A stretch of DNA of 64,000 nt, taken from positions 1-64,000 of the forward strand of contig JAANBB010000104.1 in the NCBI GenBank assembly GCA_014621425.1. The letters run 5' to 3'. The DNA comes from Cylindrodendrum hubeiense. Its lineage: Eukaryota > Ascomycota > Sordariomycetes > Hypocreales > Nectriaceae. The position numbers and the translations under genes were made by a program. Positions 12,175 to 22,869 of the stretch are shown piece by piece. How positions within the stretch are numbered: position 1 is the stretch's first letter; each line of letters begins with the position of its first letter. The notes beneath the pieces were generated by a model that saw only the letters and a program-made list of their open reading frames with translations, searched no databases and was not told where the DNA came from.

Positions 12175-12675
12175 GCAGGTTTGTTGTGGATGCTATAGTT
12201 GTTCCCTAAAGACGATCTGGTTGAGATTGGAAACATCAAGAAAAAAGGCAAGCGGTCCATTTGGGCACAGGCTAGCTTGAATTGCAAAATGTGAGCAGCC
12301 ATTATGACTACTATCACATTCACCTCACCCTCACCTCACTCCCACCTCATGTTTCTATAGGTGGGCATATGGACCCGCATCTCCAAACGGGGACAATGAG
12401 CAAGGTCAAGTGCTATTTCCCCCCCACATGGTCATTGTTGGATTTGATTGTCATGCTCAGTAGAGCTTTTCTATTTCCTAACTCCCTTTGTTTGCCACAC
12501 ACTTATATCCTCGGCATGTACATAAAGAAGCAAGGCCGAAGAACAATGTGCACCTCGATTGGGTACAATATGGGATTCATTTCAGAATCACAAAGCATTC
12601 TGGTAATAAAGAACATAGCGTTATTACAGATGTACACTGATTATTGATTAAACTGATTACCCAATTCTATTTATC
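12175..12675. other. Intergenic, nothing recognised
   Basis: A 501-bp AT-richer spacer between the orphan frame and the 3' end of GPI1. The 121-residue plus-strand frame at 12282-12647 has no features supporting a gene. Confidence 0.5.
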
Positions 12676-15017
12676 TCATCTAGACCTGCCCGCATTGGCA
12701 GCTGCCCGCCTTCCTCCGTTTGGTAGTGGCGGAATATAGGGCATTGGAAACCGCTTTGTTGTCCGTGGCTCCTCATTTAACGCCCTCCACATCTCCCATA
12801 TTGTTGCTCTCCTTGCTGGTAGCATGCTGTATTGCAAGCTATACAGGTTCTTTCGATTAATAGGCGGCACGAACATGCCCGTCAACAAGCAGAAAAACAC
12901 CCGCGGTGATAGGTAGTGCTTCCTGATGCGGTTGGCCATCTGGAAGTATTGGTTGAACATGGCTCGAAAGGTCAATGGGATTGACTGGAAGGCATTCGTG
13001 TTAGCATCAGTTCGAGTGGGCATCCAAATACGGGGGAAACCAACCTTAAGATAGATGACTGAAGTCGGCGGTTGATTAGAAGTATTAGGGCTGGTTTGTC
13101 TATGAATATGGGTATCTCGCAGTTCGAAGCGGATGCCACCTGTCTCTATTAGTCGATTTTCCCCTAAAAAGGGTTGGGTTGTCCTACCAGGCAGTCTTCG
13201 TGGGTCTTTGATCTTCAGCATGAGCGCAAATAACGGGAAGTGATTCAAGCAAGATAACAGGGTATCAAATCCTGCTTTTAATGAGATGATGACCATCCTC
13301 GCAATGGCAAAGTTGAGATAAAAGACAGCAACGGTCGGGAGCAGAAAGAAGAGGAGGGTGAACAGGATGGTGCCGACGAGGAGCTGATCGAGGTCGTAGT
13401 CGCATGAGTCGATGCGGTTACGGAGGATGTTGTGTTTCTTTCCGCGGAAGAGATGGAACAAGGATTGCAGAATTGTGAGTTGCCAATGATATATGCGCCC
13501 TGATGCCAGGTAGAACGAGTAGATGTGGATCGTCAACGCTGACAGCATGTCAGAGAACATGGCTATAGGCATGCTCGCCCCTGCAAAGGACGAGAAACCA
13601 ATGAACCACACCATTTGAGGCAGGGCTGGGGTAAGAGTCTCGATACAGCCTGGAGATATTGTTAGCTCACACTTTGGGACCACGATATCTGAAACCTACT
13701 TGACCAATAATCAATGACCCAGAGGAACAGGTCACCGAGAAAAGCTGCCAGCTCGCCGTTGAGCTTGAGACCAGCTGGCCAACCCATCAGCCATGAAATG
13801 CTGCTTTGAAGCGCCTCGACGGTGTAGGTACGAAGCAAGTTGCTGATCTGATCCGCCACCCAATCCGCATTTTCAATGATATACGAGCCAAGAGCGATGC
13901 CTATGATGACGTCGTTGGCAACGAGCCACAAGCTGTTGTAGAACCGGATGTAGTCGGGGTGGCTTGTCGTCACACTCGCCCAGTTGCCCTTGCGCTGCCG
14001 CAACGTTAGGTACTGCATAGGCCAGTAACAGAATTGCTGCAGGCGGATTTCGATTTGTTGTGCGGTTGCTGATATGTCCTTCAGAGCGGCGTAGCCAGGC
14101 TTTACCCGAAACTCGAGGAAGAAGAGTAGCATCTCAGCCATCATGCGGTGGCCCATGAGCAAGAGAATAAAAGCTTGGCGCAGGACAGGGAAGAGATACA
14201 CCGTGAACCATGTCCACAGCTGCAAGATTACATAGTTTCTCATAGTTGTGGCGGATTCAACCACTCTCTCGGACACACTAAGACTTCGTCGGGGTCTTGT
14301 CCCAATCCTCCCAACGTTCTTCTGTAGCGTCTGCTCCAACTCCCATGACCAGTTGACTTGGTTGACTATTTTCGGCAGGGCTTTGTCGCGAGCAGACGGT
14401 ACGCGCTTAAAGATGGAATGTTGCTTCAGCTTCTCAACGAGTTTGCGCCTCTCCTCCTTCAACTGTTTCTCATGAAATTCTTCATCCGCTTCTGGAGGTT
14501 TTGCACCGCCTCTGGAGGAACCATCGTGTCCAAGAGCAAGGGAAATAGGGTACAGGGAAATGTATTGCATCCCTTGTGGCCGGGGCCGATCGTAGAGGAT
14601 AAGCTGGACGCTGGCAGCCTTGGCGCATGTGATCCTCGGGGTCCGTTGGTTAGGACCAGTTGTCGCGCAGAACCAGGACGGATCGGCGGCGCTCGGATCG
14701 GGTGGGTTGGAAAGGCCGAGGACATGCATCGAAGAATGGCCGCATATTTCGTAGATTCGGTTGGGAGGGTGTGGTTCGCTGCGGAAGAAGGTGCCAGACC
14801 GAAGGTGGAACTCGGCGTTGCGAGGCTAGAGAGGTCAGTACAAGCTTGAGAGGATAAAGAGTTCATGACTGACATCGACATCTTCCAAGATGGCTACGAC
14901 GAAGACATCGAGAGTCGAGTTCCGCCACCCCACTACGACCCCAGGACGATCCGACCTGCGAATGTCCGTCGGCCAGAACACTCTCATTAACCCATCATGC
15001 TCTACCATGACAAGCAA
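12676..15017 (-). CDS. GPI1: GPI1 / PIG-Q, GPI-GlcNAc transferase subunit
   Basis: Subunit of the ER membrane complex that transfers GlcNAc to phosphatidylinositol, the first step of GPI-anchor synthesis. Exons are 15017-14874, 14825-13700, 13649-13188, 13139-13045 and 12984-12676, giving 711 residues. The N-terminus contains MRVFWPTD and VVVGWRN, as in fungal GPI1. The conserved membrane core follows with YNSLWLVANDVIIGIALGSY, WPAGLKLN, FLGDLFLWVIDYW, VWFIGFSSFAGASMP, FHLFRGKK, the DSCDYDLDQLL segment and NHFPLFALMLKIKD. The tail has the conserved RKHYLSPRVFF and NRKNLYSLQYSMLPA. The introns at 13140-13187 (48 nt) and 12985-13044 (60 nt) are multiples of three without stops, so the frame also reads through them; they are called introns because they have GT..AG ends, a CTAAT or GCTAAC branch site, and interrupt conserved blocks. 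An upstream Met (MLV) is used; the second Met is three codons in. Confidence 0.95.
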
Positions 15018-15116
15018 CAGTACTGGTTAAGGAATCCGCGCTTAGAACGAACCCCGGCGCCGCAGTTGCTCTCGCGCAGAGACGTTGATACCTGGTGTTC
15101 GTGGATGCTAGACCAA

Positions 15117-15473
15117 TTAGCCTCCAGCCAAAACCGCAATCACAACCTCAACTAGGACTTGTCGCCAGCATACCAAATGGGTTTCTTTTCGGCTTATTAA
15201 CACGGTCGGGGTGAAAATGGCGAGGAACAGAAGAGTTAGGCCAGCGAAGGCTTGTGCCGCGCGCGCCTGGGCGAAGAGAAGCGTCAGTCTAAGTAATGGT
15301 TGGGGTTGTTGGGGTCGTAACTGGCCAGATGGCCTCGGACAGTGGTCACTCACAACAACTCCGTTTTCCCAGGCGAAGATGGCAAGTTCATAGATGCGAG
15401 TGACGAGATCCCAGCGCGCAGTGATGTAGCCAGCTACAAAGATGGCGAGCGTGAGGACCGAGAAGGGGTGCAT
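15117..15473 (-). CDS. Small two-helix membrane protein, hypothetical
   Basis: Function not recognised. Exons 15473-15354 and 15266-15117 give 89 residues. An in-frame TAG lies two codons before the start Met. The N-terminal hydrophobic segment VLTLAIFVAGYITA is followed by WDLVTRIYELAIFAWENGVV and a second hydrophobic segment TLLFLAIFTPTVLI. This arrangement, with an internal ARWDLVTR helix, resembles small conserved fungal membrane proteins (recalled, not searched). The intron 15267-15353 (87 nt) is a multiple of three without a stop, has GTGAGT and CAG ends and a CTGAC branch site; retention would add a Pro/Gln-rich 29-residue insert. The C-terminal part after the second helix is less convincing and may hide another splice. 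Confidence 0.6.
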   Translation of the reverse strand: MHPFSVLTLAIFVAGYITARWDLVTRIYELAIFAWENGVVVSDHCPRPSGQLRPQQPQPLLRLTLLFAQARAAQAFAGLTLLFLAIFTPTVLISRKETHLVCWRQVLVEVVIAVLAGG

Positions 15474-16096
15474 AGAGCGCTATTCCTCGTGGAGGACATG
15501 GACATGCCAAGCCGTCGGGAGGTGGGCTGCCGGCGGGACAGAAGGCGGGATACGATCTTGGCCGCAGATCGGAGGGTTTTGGGCGAAGCGCACGAGAGTC
15601 GAGGCACCAAGGTGGGGGAGTCGCGAGGTAGAGGCGGGTGGGACGAGGTCGGCCGTTGCGAGATTCTGAGTCGGAGCGAAGACTGTCGAGATGATCGCCA
15701 GTTCAAAGTCAATGGGCGGAGGACTGCTTTACCCCTGCATCTGAAGTGCTTGCGTGGATGGTTCATTGACCCAATCACCAATCCAATGCTAGCTCGAGCG
15801 TCAACGACGAAAAGTGGGCCGGTAGTTGTGTGTGTGTGTGGGAGGGATCACGTGGCAGCTGCCCAGTATCCGCTTGCCGCATGGTGGCCATGACAATTCT
15901 GTCATGACGAGAACGAGAGACGAGAGAGAAATATTTGTATTTTATCCAGGTGTTGTTGAGCGGAAATGATTCTCTGAGGGCGTGTGCATGGTTGAAAAAA
16001 GTCTCTAATCCGTACCCCGATTGTCCCGCTGGACAGGAAGGCCCCAATATTCCTGGGTTACCCAGAACGCCATACTCGCCCAATGAATGCCAATAT
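15474..16096. other. Intergenic, GT microsatellite
   Basis: A 623-bp spacer between the small membrane gene and the 3' end of MDM35. A short GT dinucleotide run lies at about 15829-15840. Frames on both strands here lack coding support. Confidence 0.5.
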
Positions 16097-16563
16097 CTAT
16101 TCTGGGGGGCTGTCAGGGACAGGAGACGCAGATTTACCGACTGGGTTCGACTTACTTTTGTTCCCCATGTGCTTAACGTCATTGTCCTTGTTGTCCTCGC
16201 GGGCATCGTCTAGCAGCTTGTCGATGCCACGTGCCTTGAGAGCCGACTGTACCGAGCCATCAGTTGCTGCAACACGGAACGGGTCTCACTCAGTCTTACG
16301 TGAAGGCATGTTTGATAGTCCTTGAACAAACCAGCGCATTCCTTGTTGTCCTTCTCCTGTCCCCTGAGGTACTCTGTCTCCTGTCAGCTTCAAGTGTCAA
16401 ATTACGATGGAGGCGGAAGGGCTGGCCATACTCTCACTGTACCACTTCAGGAAGCACGTATCATAGCGCCTAGTGAGGTTAGCCGGGACCTCTTCGCATG
16501 AGAGGACTCGCTTGGGGCATACTCTTTCACTTCGTTGCACTCCGGGGCGAGAGAGGCTGACAT
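16097..16563 (-). CDS. MDM35: MDM35 / TRIAP1-like twin CX9C protein
   Basis: Intermembrane-space chaperone that binds Ups/PRELI proteins and helps move phosphatidic acid and phosphatidylserine between mitochondrial membranes (family knowledge). Exons are 16563-16523, 16469-16432, 16373-16300, 16246-16156 and 16101-16097, giving 82 residues. The two helices each carry CX9C: the first runs from ECNEVKE to YDTCFLKWYSE, the second is CAGLFKDYQTC. The ending ARGIDKLLDDAREDNK is typical of the family. Five exons in 467 bp is unusually fragmented. The last intron (16102-16155, 54 nt) is a multiple of three without a stop, so splicing or retention reaches the same TAG and yields 82 or 100 residues. 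It is divergent from the DEK_C gene. Confidence 0.92.
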
Positions 16564-17076
16564 GGTGGCGATGATGTAGTTGAAGCTATGAGAATTCTAG
16601 CGCGAAGCGTCTCGCAGGCTGAGAAGACGCCAAGGCCGCGTCACTCCACTACCTAAATCTGACAACGGCAATTTGAGGTCGCCTCACTGGCTCAGGTGGC
16701 GATGTCGAAAAGAACCCTGGCGCTTTCAAAAATGGTGACGAAACCGACCTTGCGAAATATCTTTGGCCGACGAGACCGAGACTCGACGGTGATTCGGGAT
16801 CGGGAACTGCAAGGTCCTCCCGCTCATTGGCTGTGGCGCTTGCGCGGGCAGAGTTGCATGTGATTCGCCAAAGCTCCTTCCCCGCCTGTGCAGGGATCTT
16901 CACACTTGCGCAAGCCTCCGGCCCGTCTCATGCTCAGTCGCGTCCAGACGCGACATCCACCAAAAGCCCCTTGGTGTACAGCTCCCAGACAGGCAATTCC
17001 GCAAAGCCGATCGCTTTCCCCGGATTGTTACATCATCTCTATCAGTCTCGTATTTCGTCTTTGTTTTGTGGCAGCC
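16564..17076. promoter_or_regulatory. Divergent intergenic region, MDM35 / DEK_C gene
   Basis: 513 bp between two divergent starts. No specific element was recognised. Confidence 0.5.
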
Positions 17077-18473
17077 ATGGCGCCGCCAGCCAAGAAAATT
17101 GAGCAGGCACTGCTTGATGGGACCTACGACGTGTACAACGAAGCACCCGACGATACCACGGTGAACAAAGTCCGAAAGCATGTTGAGGAGAAACTTGGCC
17201 TGGAAGATGGCTTCTTCTCCAGCGGCAATTGGAAGTCGAAGAGCAAGACTCTCATCAAGGATCGCGTTGTATGTTGAAATGAACTTGACAGGCTATGCTC
17301 CTTGCTGACCACTCTACCTAGGATCAATTACTAAACGGATGGGTCCCGGAAACCAAGGATGAGTCCGATTCTAACGCAGGCACCAAGCGCCGCTCTTCTG
17401 CACCCGCAGCCTCCAAACCCAAGCGCCAGAAGCGCGCCCCAAAGCCGAAGCAGCCGGCGAAGCAGCCGGCAAAGAAGGTCGAATCAGACCTGAGTGAACT
17501 CAGTGAGCTTAGCGAGCTAAGTGAAGAGGAGAAGCCTCAACCCAAGAAGAAGAAGGCGCCAGCAGGTCGAAAATCAAAGAAGGTGGACTCAGATGAGGAG
17601 ACCGATTTGGTTCAGCCCGAAATTCCGTCTCCCGATTCCAAACCCAAGTCTGGTGTTGAAGATGTCGAGGAAGAGGACAAGGTCAAAGAGGGAGAGGATG
17701 ATGCGGCCAAACCAGCTCCTGTCGAAGAGCCAAAGGCACCAATTGTCAGAGTGATGCCAACGATCACACTCGGTGAAGAAATCAAAGATGAGGTGACGGT
17801 CACCAAGGACGTTGATTCCAAGGACGTTGATGCCAAGCCAGTTGTTGATGAGGAAGATGAATACTCCGATGTCATTGACGAGCCTGTTAAGCCGAAGCGC
17901 AAAAAGGGGGGGAAGAAGGAAAAGAAGGAAAAGAAGGAGCCCTCTAGCAAACCGGCCAAACCATCCAAGGTTGTGAGCAAGAAGGCATCAGCATCAGCAC
18001 CTGACGACCCGCAGGAAGCTGAGATCAAGAAACTCCAATCACATCTCATCAAGTGTGGTATCCGGAAACTCTGGCACAACGAGCTAAAGGAGCACGGGGA
18101 CGACTCACGTGCCAAGATCCGTCACCTGAAGAAGATGCTCTCTGATGTCGGTATGGACGGTCGCTTCTCGGAGGCCAAGGCACGCGAGATCAAAGAAACC
18201 AGGGAGTTGATGGCCGAGGCCGAGGCTGCGCAGGAGATGAACGCCCTATGGGGCATGGGTACCCGTCGTCGTGCGAGCCGGAGCAAGAATAAGGCTGCGA
18301 AGGAGGATGAGAGTGAGGCTAGTGGTGGAGAGGGAGTGGATGCCGGAGCGGGCGGGGAGGGCGACGGTGGCGACGAGGATGGTGATGAGGATGAAGATGT
18401 CACATATGCGGCAAGGCGGAAGAGGGTGCATGCCGAACTGGCATTTTTGGGAGACGACAGCGACTCGGATTAA
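17077..18473 (+). CDS. DEK_C-domain nuclear protein, putative chromatin regulator
   Basis: Exons 17077-17268 and 17322-18473 give 447 residues. Residues about 5-70 (LDGTYDVYNEA, VRKHVEEKLGL, LIKDRVDQLLNGW) fit a DEK C-terminal-type winged helix that binds DNA or chromatin. The middle is disordered and highly charged: a Lys/Pro-rich block, a SELSELSELSE mini-repeat, acidic stretches and a Lys-rich KKGGKKEKKEKKE run that can serve as a nuclear signal. A second folded part at about 310-390 (IKKLQSHLIKCGIRKLW, HLKKMLSDVGMDGRFS) is conserved-looking in fungal proteins annotated as transcriptional regulators. The end is Gly/Asp/Glu-rich with GDDSDSD. Role in transcription or chromatin is inferred. 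It converges on the epimerase gene, with 170 bp between stops. Confidence 0.85.
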
Positions 18474-18643
18474 TTATGGTGTTCAAGTGCTTCAGGTTGT
18501 GTGCTGGGTTGGAGTGAGGAGTCACGTTTGGAAGTTCTGCTATATATCACGGGCGCTCTTGTACAATACTACTCATGACGAATGTGACGACTCGAGTCTT
18601 TGATTTGAAATCTTGCAGCACATGCAAATATATTGTCCAGCAC

Positions 18644-19666
18644 TTAATCGGCCCAAGCCTTGTAAACGAATCTCGATCCAAACGACTCGCCCTTCTTCAC
18701 CAACACCTGGCTCTTCCACTCCGGCACGTTGCACGCATTCACATAGCGGCCGGGCTCGCAGCAGAAGCCGCTTCGGGCCCCCCGGGCAGCCTGGCCCTCG
18801 ATGGCGGGGACGTCGATGTACTTGCCGGTGTAAAACTGGAAGGCCGGCTCGGTGCTAAGGACTTCGAGGTGGATGCCCGTCTTGGGGTGGTGGGCAGCCA
18901 GGTTGAGCTTCAGGGGCTCGTTGCGGGTGTCGATGACGACGGAAGCCGAGTCGGTGTTGACGATGAAGCAGTGGTCTACGTCGGGCTCCTGAGGGCCGAG
19001 GGTGAATGGGACGTTGGCCTCAATGCCCGGGTAGGGCTCGATACCGCCGGTGGGGATGCTTCCGTCGTCGAAGGGGAGGTTCTGGTTGGTGGGGAGAGTA
19101 ATAGAGGTGCCCTCGATGGTGGGCTCGCCGCTGAGGTTGAAGTAGGAGTGGTTGGTCAGGTTGACGATGGTCTCATCGGCGCCGCCCACGAGCTTGACCT
19201 CGTATTCCATAGCGAGTACAATGGCTTCCTTGCCATCGACCTCCTGAGTGCCGGTCGTGTAGATGATGGTAGCCTCGACGGTGCCGGGGTATCCCTCATC
19301 GCCATCCTCACTGAGGAGCTTGAATGACACGCTCTCGCCGCCCTTAAGACCCTCAATGCCGGGTACCTCACGGATGCCGACGGGCGTGGGACCATCCCAG
19401 ACACGCTTTCCCCAGCCTACGGTACCGCCATGGAGGTGGTTGGGGGCATTGTTGGCGACGAGCGGATAGGTCTGGCCATTGAGGCTGTCGATCTTGGCGT
19501 CCTTGATGCGGTTGGCCCAGCGGCCGATGGTCTCGCCAAAGTAGGGCGTGTTGTACTTGACGTAGTCGTCGGAGGTGGGGAAGCCCTGGACGATGTTGGT
19601 GCCGTTGACGACGAAGGACTGGATAATTGCGCCGAGGGGCAGCAAGGAGATGGGAGCGTCGGCCAT
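18644..19666 (-). CDS. Aldose 1-epimerase (galactose mutarotase family)
   Basis: Interconverts alpha and beta anomers of aldoses such as galactose or glucose in the cytosol. It is a single exon of 340 residues from MADAPISLLP. Family motifs are GRWANRI (about 48-54), NHLHGG (76-81), the catalytic-acid histidine in TNHSYFNL (171-178), DHCFIV, the conserved TEPAFQFYTG segment and the catalytic glutamate in GFCCEPGRY near the C-terminus. The open frame extends 57 codons upstream, but that part is a Leu/Pro-rich stretch unlike the family, and the MADAP start gives the usual length. No signal peptide is present on the chosen start. Codon use is GC-rich like other housekeeping genes here. Confidence 0.95.
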   Translation of the reverse strand: MADAPISLLPLGAIIQSFVVNGTNIVQGFPTSDDYVKYNTPYFGETIGRWANRIKDAKIDSLNGQTYPLVANNAPNHLHGGTVGWGKRVWDGPTPVGIREVPGIEGLKGGESVSFKLLSEDGDEGYPGTVEATIIYTTGTQEVDGKEAIVLAMEYEVKLVGGADETIVNLTNHSYFNLSGEPTIEGTSITLPTNQNLPFDDGSIPTGGIEPYPGIEANVPFTLGPQEPDVDHCFIVNTDSASVVIDTRNEPLKLNLAAHHPKTGIHLEVLSTEPAFQFYTGKYIDVPAIEGQAARGARSGFCCEPGRYVNACNVPEWKSQVLVKKGESFGSRFVYKAWAD

Positions 19667-20904
19667 GATGAGGCAGGGGTGTGAGAGACGTCTGATGTCT
19701 GATGTGGGGGGAGGGACACAATAGAGGGGCAGCAATATCCTGTCGTCAGTGTCGAGGTTACGATTCACAGGCGGAGAGGGCACAAAGAGTGAGAGGGGGA
19801 GAGACGGATAAATAAATAGAAACCAAGCAAGAGACACGACACCCGTTAATTAATATCCCGATGGTCGGAGACGCGGTGAGGTTTTAGCCACTCGATTTGG
19901 CGACTGGAGCCAGCGGGGGGATAAATGGCCATGATGGAGCGATGGAGCCAGCGGGACCCATGGCGACTTCAGGCTAATTGGCGTGGTAAAACCTGCCGTA
20001 TCCTGCACACGGGCTACGCCATGGAATTGCGCAGATGCGCCCATCAGATTCGCTCATCGGCATGTACTCGTGTCTCGCAATCCCATAGTACGATGTCCGG
20101 CGCCAACCCAGCAGCAAGTGACGACAAAGCTGCGGGGTTGCGTCCAGCGTGTGGTTGCGGGGTTCTCCTTTCTGCAGCACCCGTCATGATGGCTCTAGCA
20201 TGACTCCATGACGCTAGGCATGGCTTGAGTGGTGCGGTTGCAGCTCGCCGAGGGGGGGTCTTCTCTGCAGCTTGTGTGCGTGGCGTGCATGGATGAGCCA
20301 TCTACGACGGGATCGCGGATCGATTGCCGCCATATGCCAGCCAGTAGTTTAACAGTTGAGGCTCGCTCGCAGGGGCTGAGTAGCTAAATAGCTATCTACC
20401 GATTACACAATAGGGATGTCAATTGCCTCGAAGGCTGAAGTATTAACCAGTAGCACCACGTCCCTGAGCCGAGTTGGGGATATGTCCAAACGGGGAGTGT
20501 CGCCCAGCAGCTAGCTAGCCCAGCTCCACTCGCGGCAAAATGCACCGAGTACATACAGCCAAGCTAGCAAATGCGGAGTATTACTATGTCGAGCTGCAAC
20601 AGAAAGCGGAGAATGAGTCTGGAAGCTTCATTGTCTTTTTGTTCTTTCATTTACCCACATATGCAAAACCGACTTTATGTGAAGCAGCATCAGGCGAACC
20701 AGCCATCAGGCAAAGCAGCATCAGGCAAAGCAGCCATCAGGCAAAGCAATCATTAGCCACAATACATGTCCGGTCGTCACTCAACTCAAAGGATCCAGAA
20801 AGGTATTATGTATGTAGTAAATTCATTGTGCAACAGAGTGGTATCTCAGAACTATCCCATAAACCCAAATCAACATTCATCACGCCTTTTTTTGCTCCAA
20901 TTCA
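19667..20904. other. Intergenic, 3' side of reductase gene
   Basis: 1.2 kb without a supported gene, holding the promoter of the epimerase gene and the 3' flank of the reductase gene. Frames seen here are short or antisense to the reductase. A 15/16-bp tandem repeat is listed separately. Confidence 0.5.
20687..20748. repeat. 15/16-bp tandem repeat, four units
   Basis: Four alternating 15- and 16-bp units with core CATCAGGCAAAGCA lie at 20687, 20702, 20718 and 20733, about 160-220 bp beyond the reductase stop codon. Confidence 0.85.
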
Positions 20905-22869
20905 TTACCACTCAAGCCGGTCGTCACAGACGAGACTGACATCAAACCGTTCATCGCCCTTCCACACCTTGCTCGCGGAATTACATCCCGCAACAATCGT
21001 TCGCAGATCGCTAACCATGCCACCGGGACCGCTAGCAAACACCGTCGTCGGGCCTCGGATTGTGCCAGAAATAAACTCGTTGACCAACTTGGCCAGCTTT
21101 GGGTGCCGGTCCTGGTCCACCTCCCCGTGGCCGGTCTTAGCCACTGGTACGTCGGTGCCGCACTCGCATCCGGCATCTGAGCCTGATGATGACGAAGAGC
21201 TAATCTGCTTGGCGTCCGCGCTGGTCTCGTCCTTCTCGAGTAGTAGGGGGGCGCTGCCAGCATCCCGCGTGGCGTAAATGCGGATCTTCAGGTTCAGGGC
21301 CTTTTGGGCCATGCGTAGAAGGTCCATCTCCTCGCGGACCCATTCGGCGTCGGCAGCGTGGCGGATGGCCCAGATGAGCTCTATCTTGCGGTCTCGAGTG
21401 ACGGGTGATCGGGCAAGCTTCAAGAGGACAGGGAGAACGTAGGTAATGCCGGTGCCTCCAGCCACGCAGATAATGTTGGTGTCGAGGTTGATGTTGTCCA
21501 TGATGGTTTCACCATACGCGCCAGTAAGAATAACGGATGTGGTCGGTTCCTCTCCAGTGCCCTGAGCCTTGACCGCTGCCAGCTCGGTGATCTTCTTGGT
21601 CTCGCCCTTCTTTGCTCGCAAAATGTATGAGTGTTTCACCATGCCCTTCTCTACAATTGGCGCATTGAGGGGGGTAAAGGGGTGGGATTGCCAAATGCTG
21701 CTCTCGGAGAAGCAGAGGTAATAGTGCTGGCCAATTGCCCAGGGGTCCTGGTTGTTCTCGAGATCCAGACGAAGGACGTCGCCATATTCCGAGTCGGGGA
21801 AACGAGTGATAACGGCCTGTGCCGCCCTGAAGCCCATGGTACCGGAGGGTAGGTGGTGATAATGGAGATAGGCGGTTCTAAGGAGGCGGAAGCCACGGTC
21901 GATAAACCAGAACAGCAGCGAGGGCAGAAGGAAACACTTGAGTTGCTTCCAGTGGCCCCAGCAGGCACCGATGTATACCATGGCCAGGACATAATGAGCC
22001 TTGCGGAAGAATTCATAGCCCGTCAGTCGGATAGCCAACGGGGTGCTGAGAATAACAAGGAGAGTCAAGAAGAACATAGCCACAACTCCCCAGATCATAT
22101 AAGTCTGAACGATCCACGCGAGGCCGACAGATGGCTGGGGCTGATAGAGTCGCATCTCGACAACGCACCAGCTAATGGTGTGAAGACCACTTTGAGCAAA
22201 GATGACATAGCCCAACCACCGGTGCAAAAAGTTAAAGCTCTGGTACGGGACGCCCGTGATGAGGGACAGAATTGACTCTCGGCTGGCCAGCATAATAGAG
22301 AGGGGCGTCAGCGCATAAGCCAGTACGCCGATACGGTCGGACCAGGGGCCGATAGAAGTACGGGTGTTGTAAGTGCCGGGCATATCCGACACGGGCGTAA
22401 CCCATGTGCGATAGGTAAGACCAACAAAGCTCCAGATGGTCAAGTAGCCCACAAGCGAGGCGAGAATCACGACTTGGAGACGGGTGGTGCGCCCGAAGAT
22501 GGAACGGACGGCATCGGGGAGGAAGTATTGGCGAGTGGCGGCGCCGATGGTACGGCGGACCTTGGTGAGGCCGGCTTTGGGGCTCAGTTCGGGGGCGACC
22601 GGCGGGGACGAGGCCCGGCCGATGTGCCGGGAGATGGTCCAGAGGAAGAAGATTCCGAGAATGGTGGCCCAGAGAATGCCGGAGTAGAGCATGCTGAGGT
22701 CGTGAGCGTGGTAGACGAGGTCGAGGTACTCGCATGAGCCCTCGTCGTTGGTACAGGGCAGAGCTCGGTCTGCGTAGCCCCAGTGCGGCTCGAGGGTTTT
22801 GGCATCGCTCATGTTCTGGATGTGGCGAGCACCCAGCTCATGAAGGGACGGTGCCATGGTGGCTGACAT
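20905..22869 (-). CDS. Ferric/cupric reductase-like transmembrane flavocytochrome
   Basis: Predicted plasma-membrane metalloreductase passing electrons from cytosolic NADPH through FAD and two hemes to external Fe(III) or Cu(II). Single exon, 654 residues. There is a first membrane helix at about 60-80, then a ferric reductase-like membrane domain at about 130-330 with paired heme histidines 14 residues apart in two helices: His216/His230 (HRWLG...GLH) and His292/His306 (HYVLA...WGH). The FAD-binding motif HPFT lies at 396-399, GAYG at 450-453, and the NADPH-binding GGTGITYVLP at 471-480, with FASGPGGM near 610. A Ser-run and Cys pair (SSSSSSGSDAGCECG) interrupts the NAD domain. Start MSATM is used; the open frame extends 56 codons further without family features. 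It is divergent from a CTR copper transporter, which suggests reduction coupled to copper uptake. Confidence 0.93.
   Translation of the reverse strand: MSATMAPSLHELGARHIQNMSDAKTLEPHWGYADRALPCTNDEGSCEYLDLVYHAHDLSMLYSGILWATILGIFFLWTISRHIGRASSPPVAPELSPKAGLTKVRRTIGAATRQYFLPDAVRSIFGRTTRLQVVILASLVGYLTIWSFVGLTYRTWVTPVSDMPGTYNTRTSIGPWSDRIGVLAYALTPLSIMLASRESILSLITGVPYQSFNFLHRWLGYVIFAQSGLHTISWCVVEMRLYQPQPSVGLAWIVQTYMIWGVVAMFFLTLLVILSTPLAIRLTGYEFFRKAHYVLAMVYIGACWGHWKQLKCFLLPSLLFWFIDRGFRLLRTAYLHYHHLPSGTMGFRAAQAVITRFPDSEYGDVLRLDLENNQDPWAIGQHYYLCFSESSIWQSHPFTPLNAPIVEKGMVKHSYILRAKKGETKKITELAAVKAQGTGEEPTTSVILTGAYGETIMDNINLDTNIICVAGGTGITYVLPVLLKLARSPVTRDRKIELIWAIRHAADAEWVREEMDLLRMAQKALNLKIRIYATRDAGSAPLLLEKDETSADAKQISSSSSSGSDAGCECGTDVPVAKTGHGEVDQDRHPKLAKLVNEFISGTIRGPTTVFASGPGGMVSDLRTIVAGCNSASKVWKGDERFDVSLVCDDRLEW

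Noticed and set aside
15775..16206. 143-codon minus-strand frame including a GT-repeat-derived tail
   Set aside because: It would extend MDM35 by another acceptor, but the tail is unlike the family and the alternative acceptor gives a normal MDM35 end.
18575..19327. 250-codon plus-strand frame
   Set aside because: Exactly antisense to the aldose 1-epimerase gene, rich in Val/Gly/Asp as expected of a mirror frame.
20540..21277. 245-codon plus-strand frame
   Set aside because: Runs through the tandem repeat and antisense to the reductase C-terminus; no domain.
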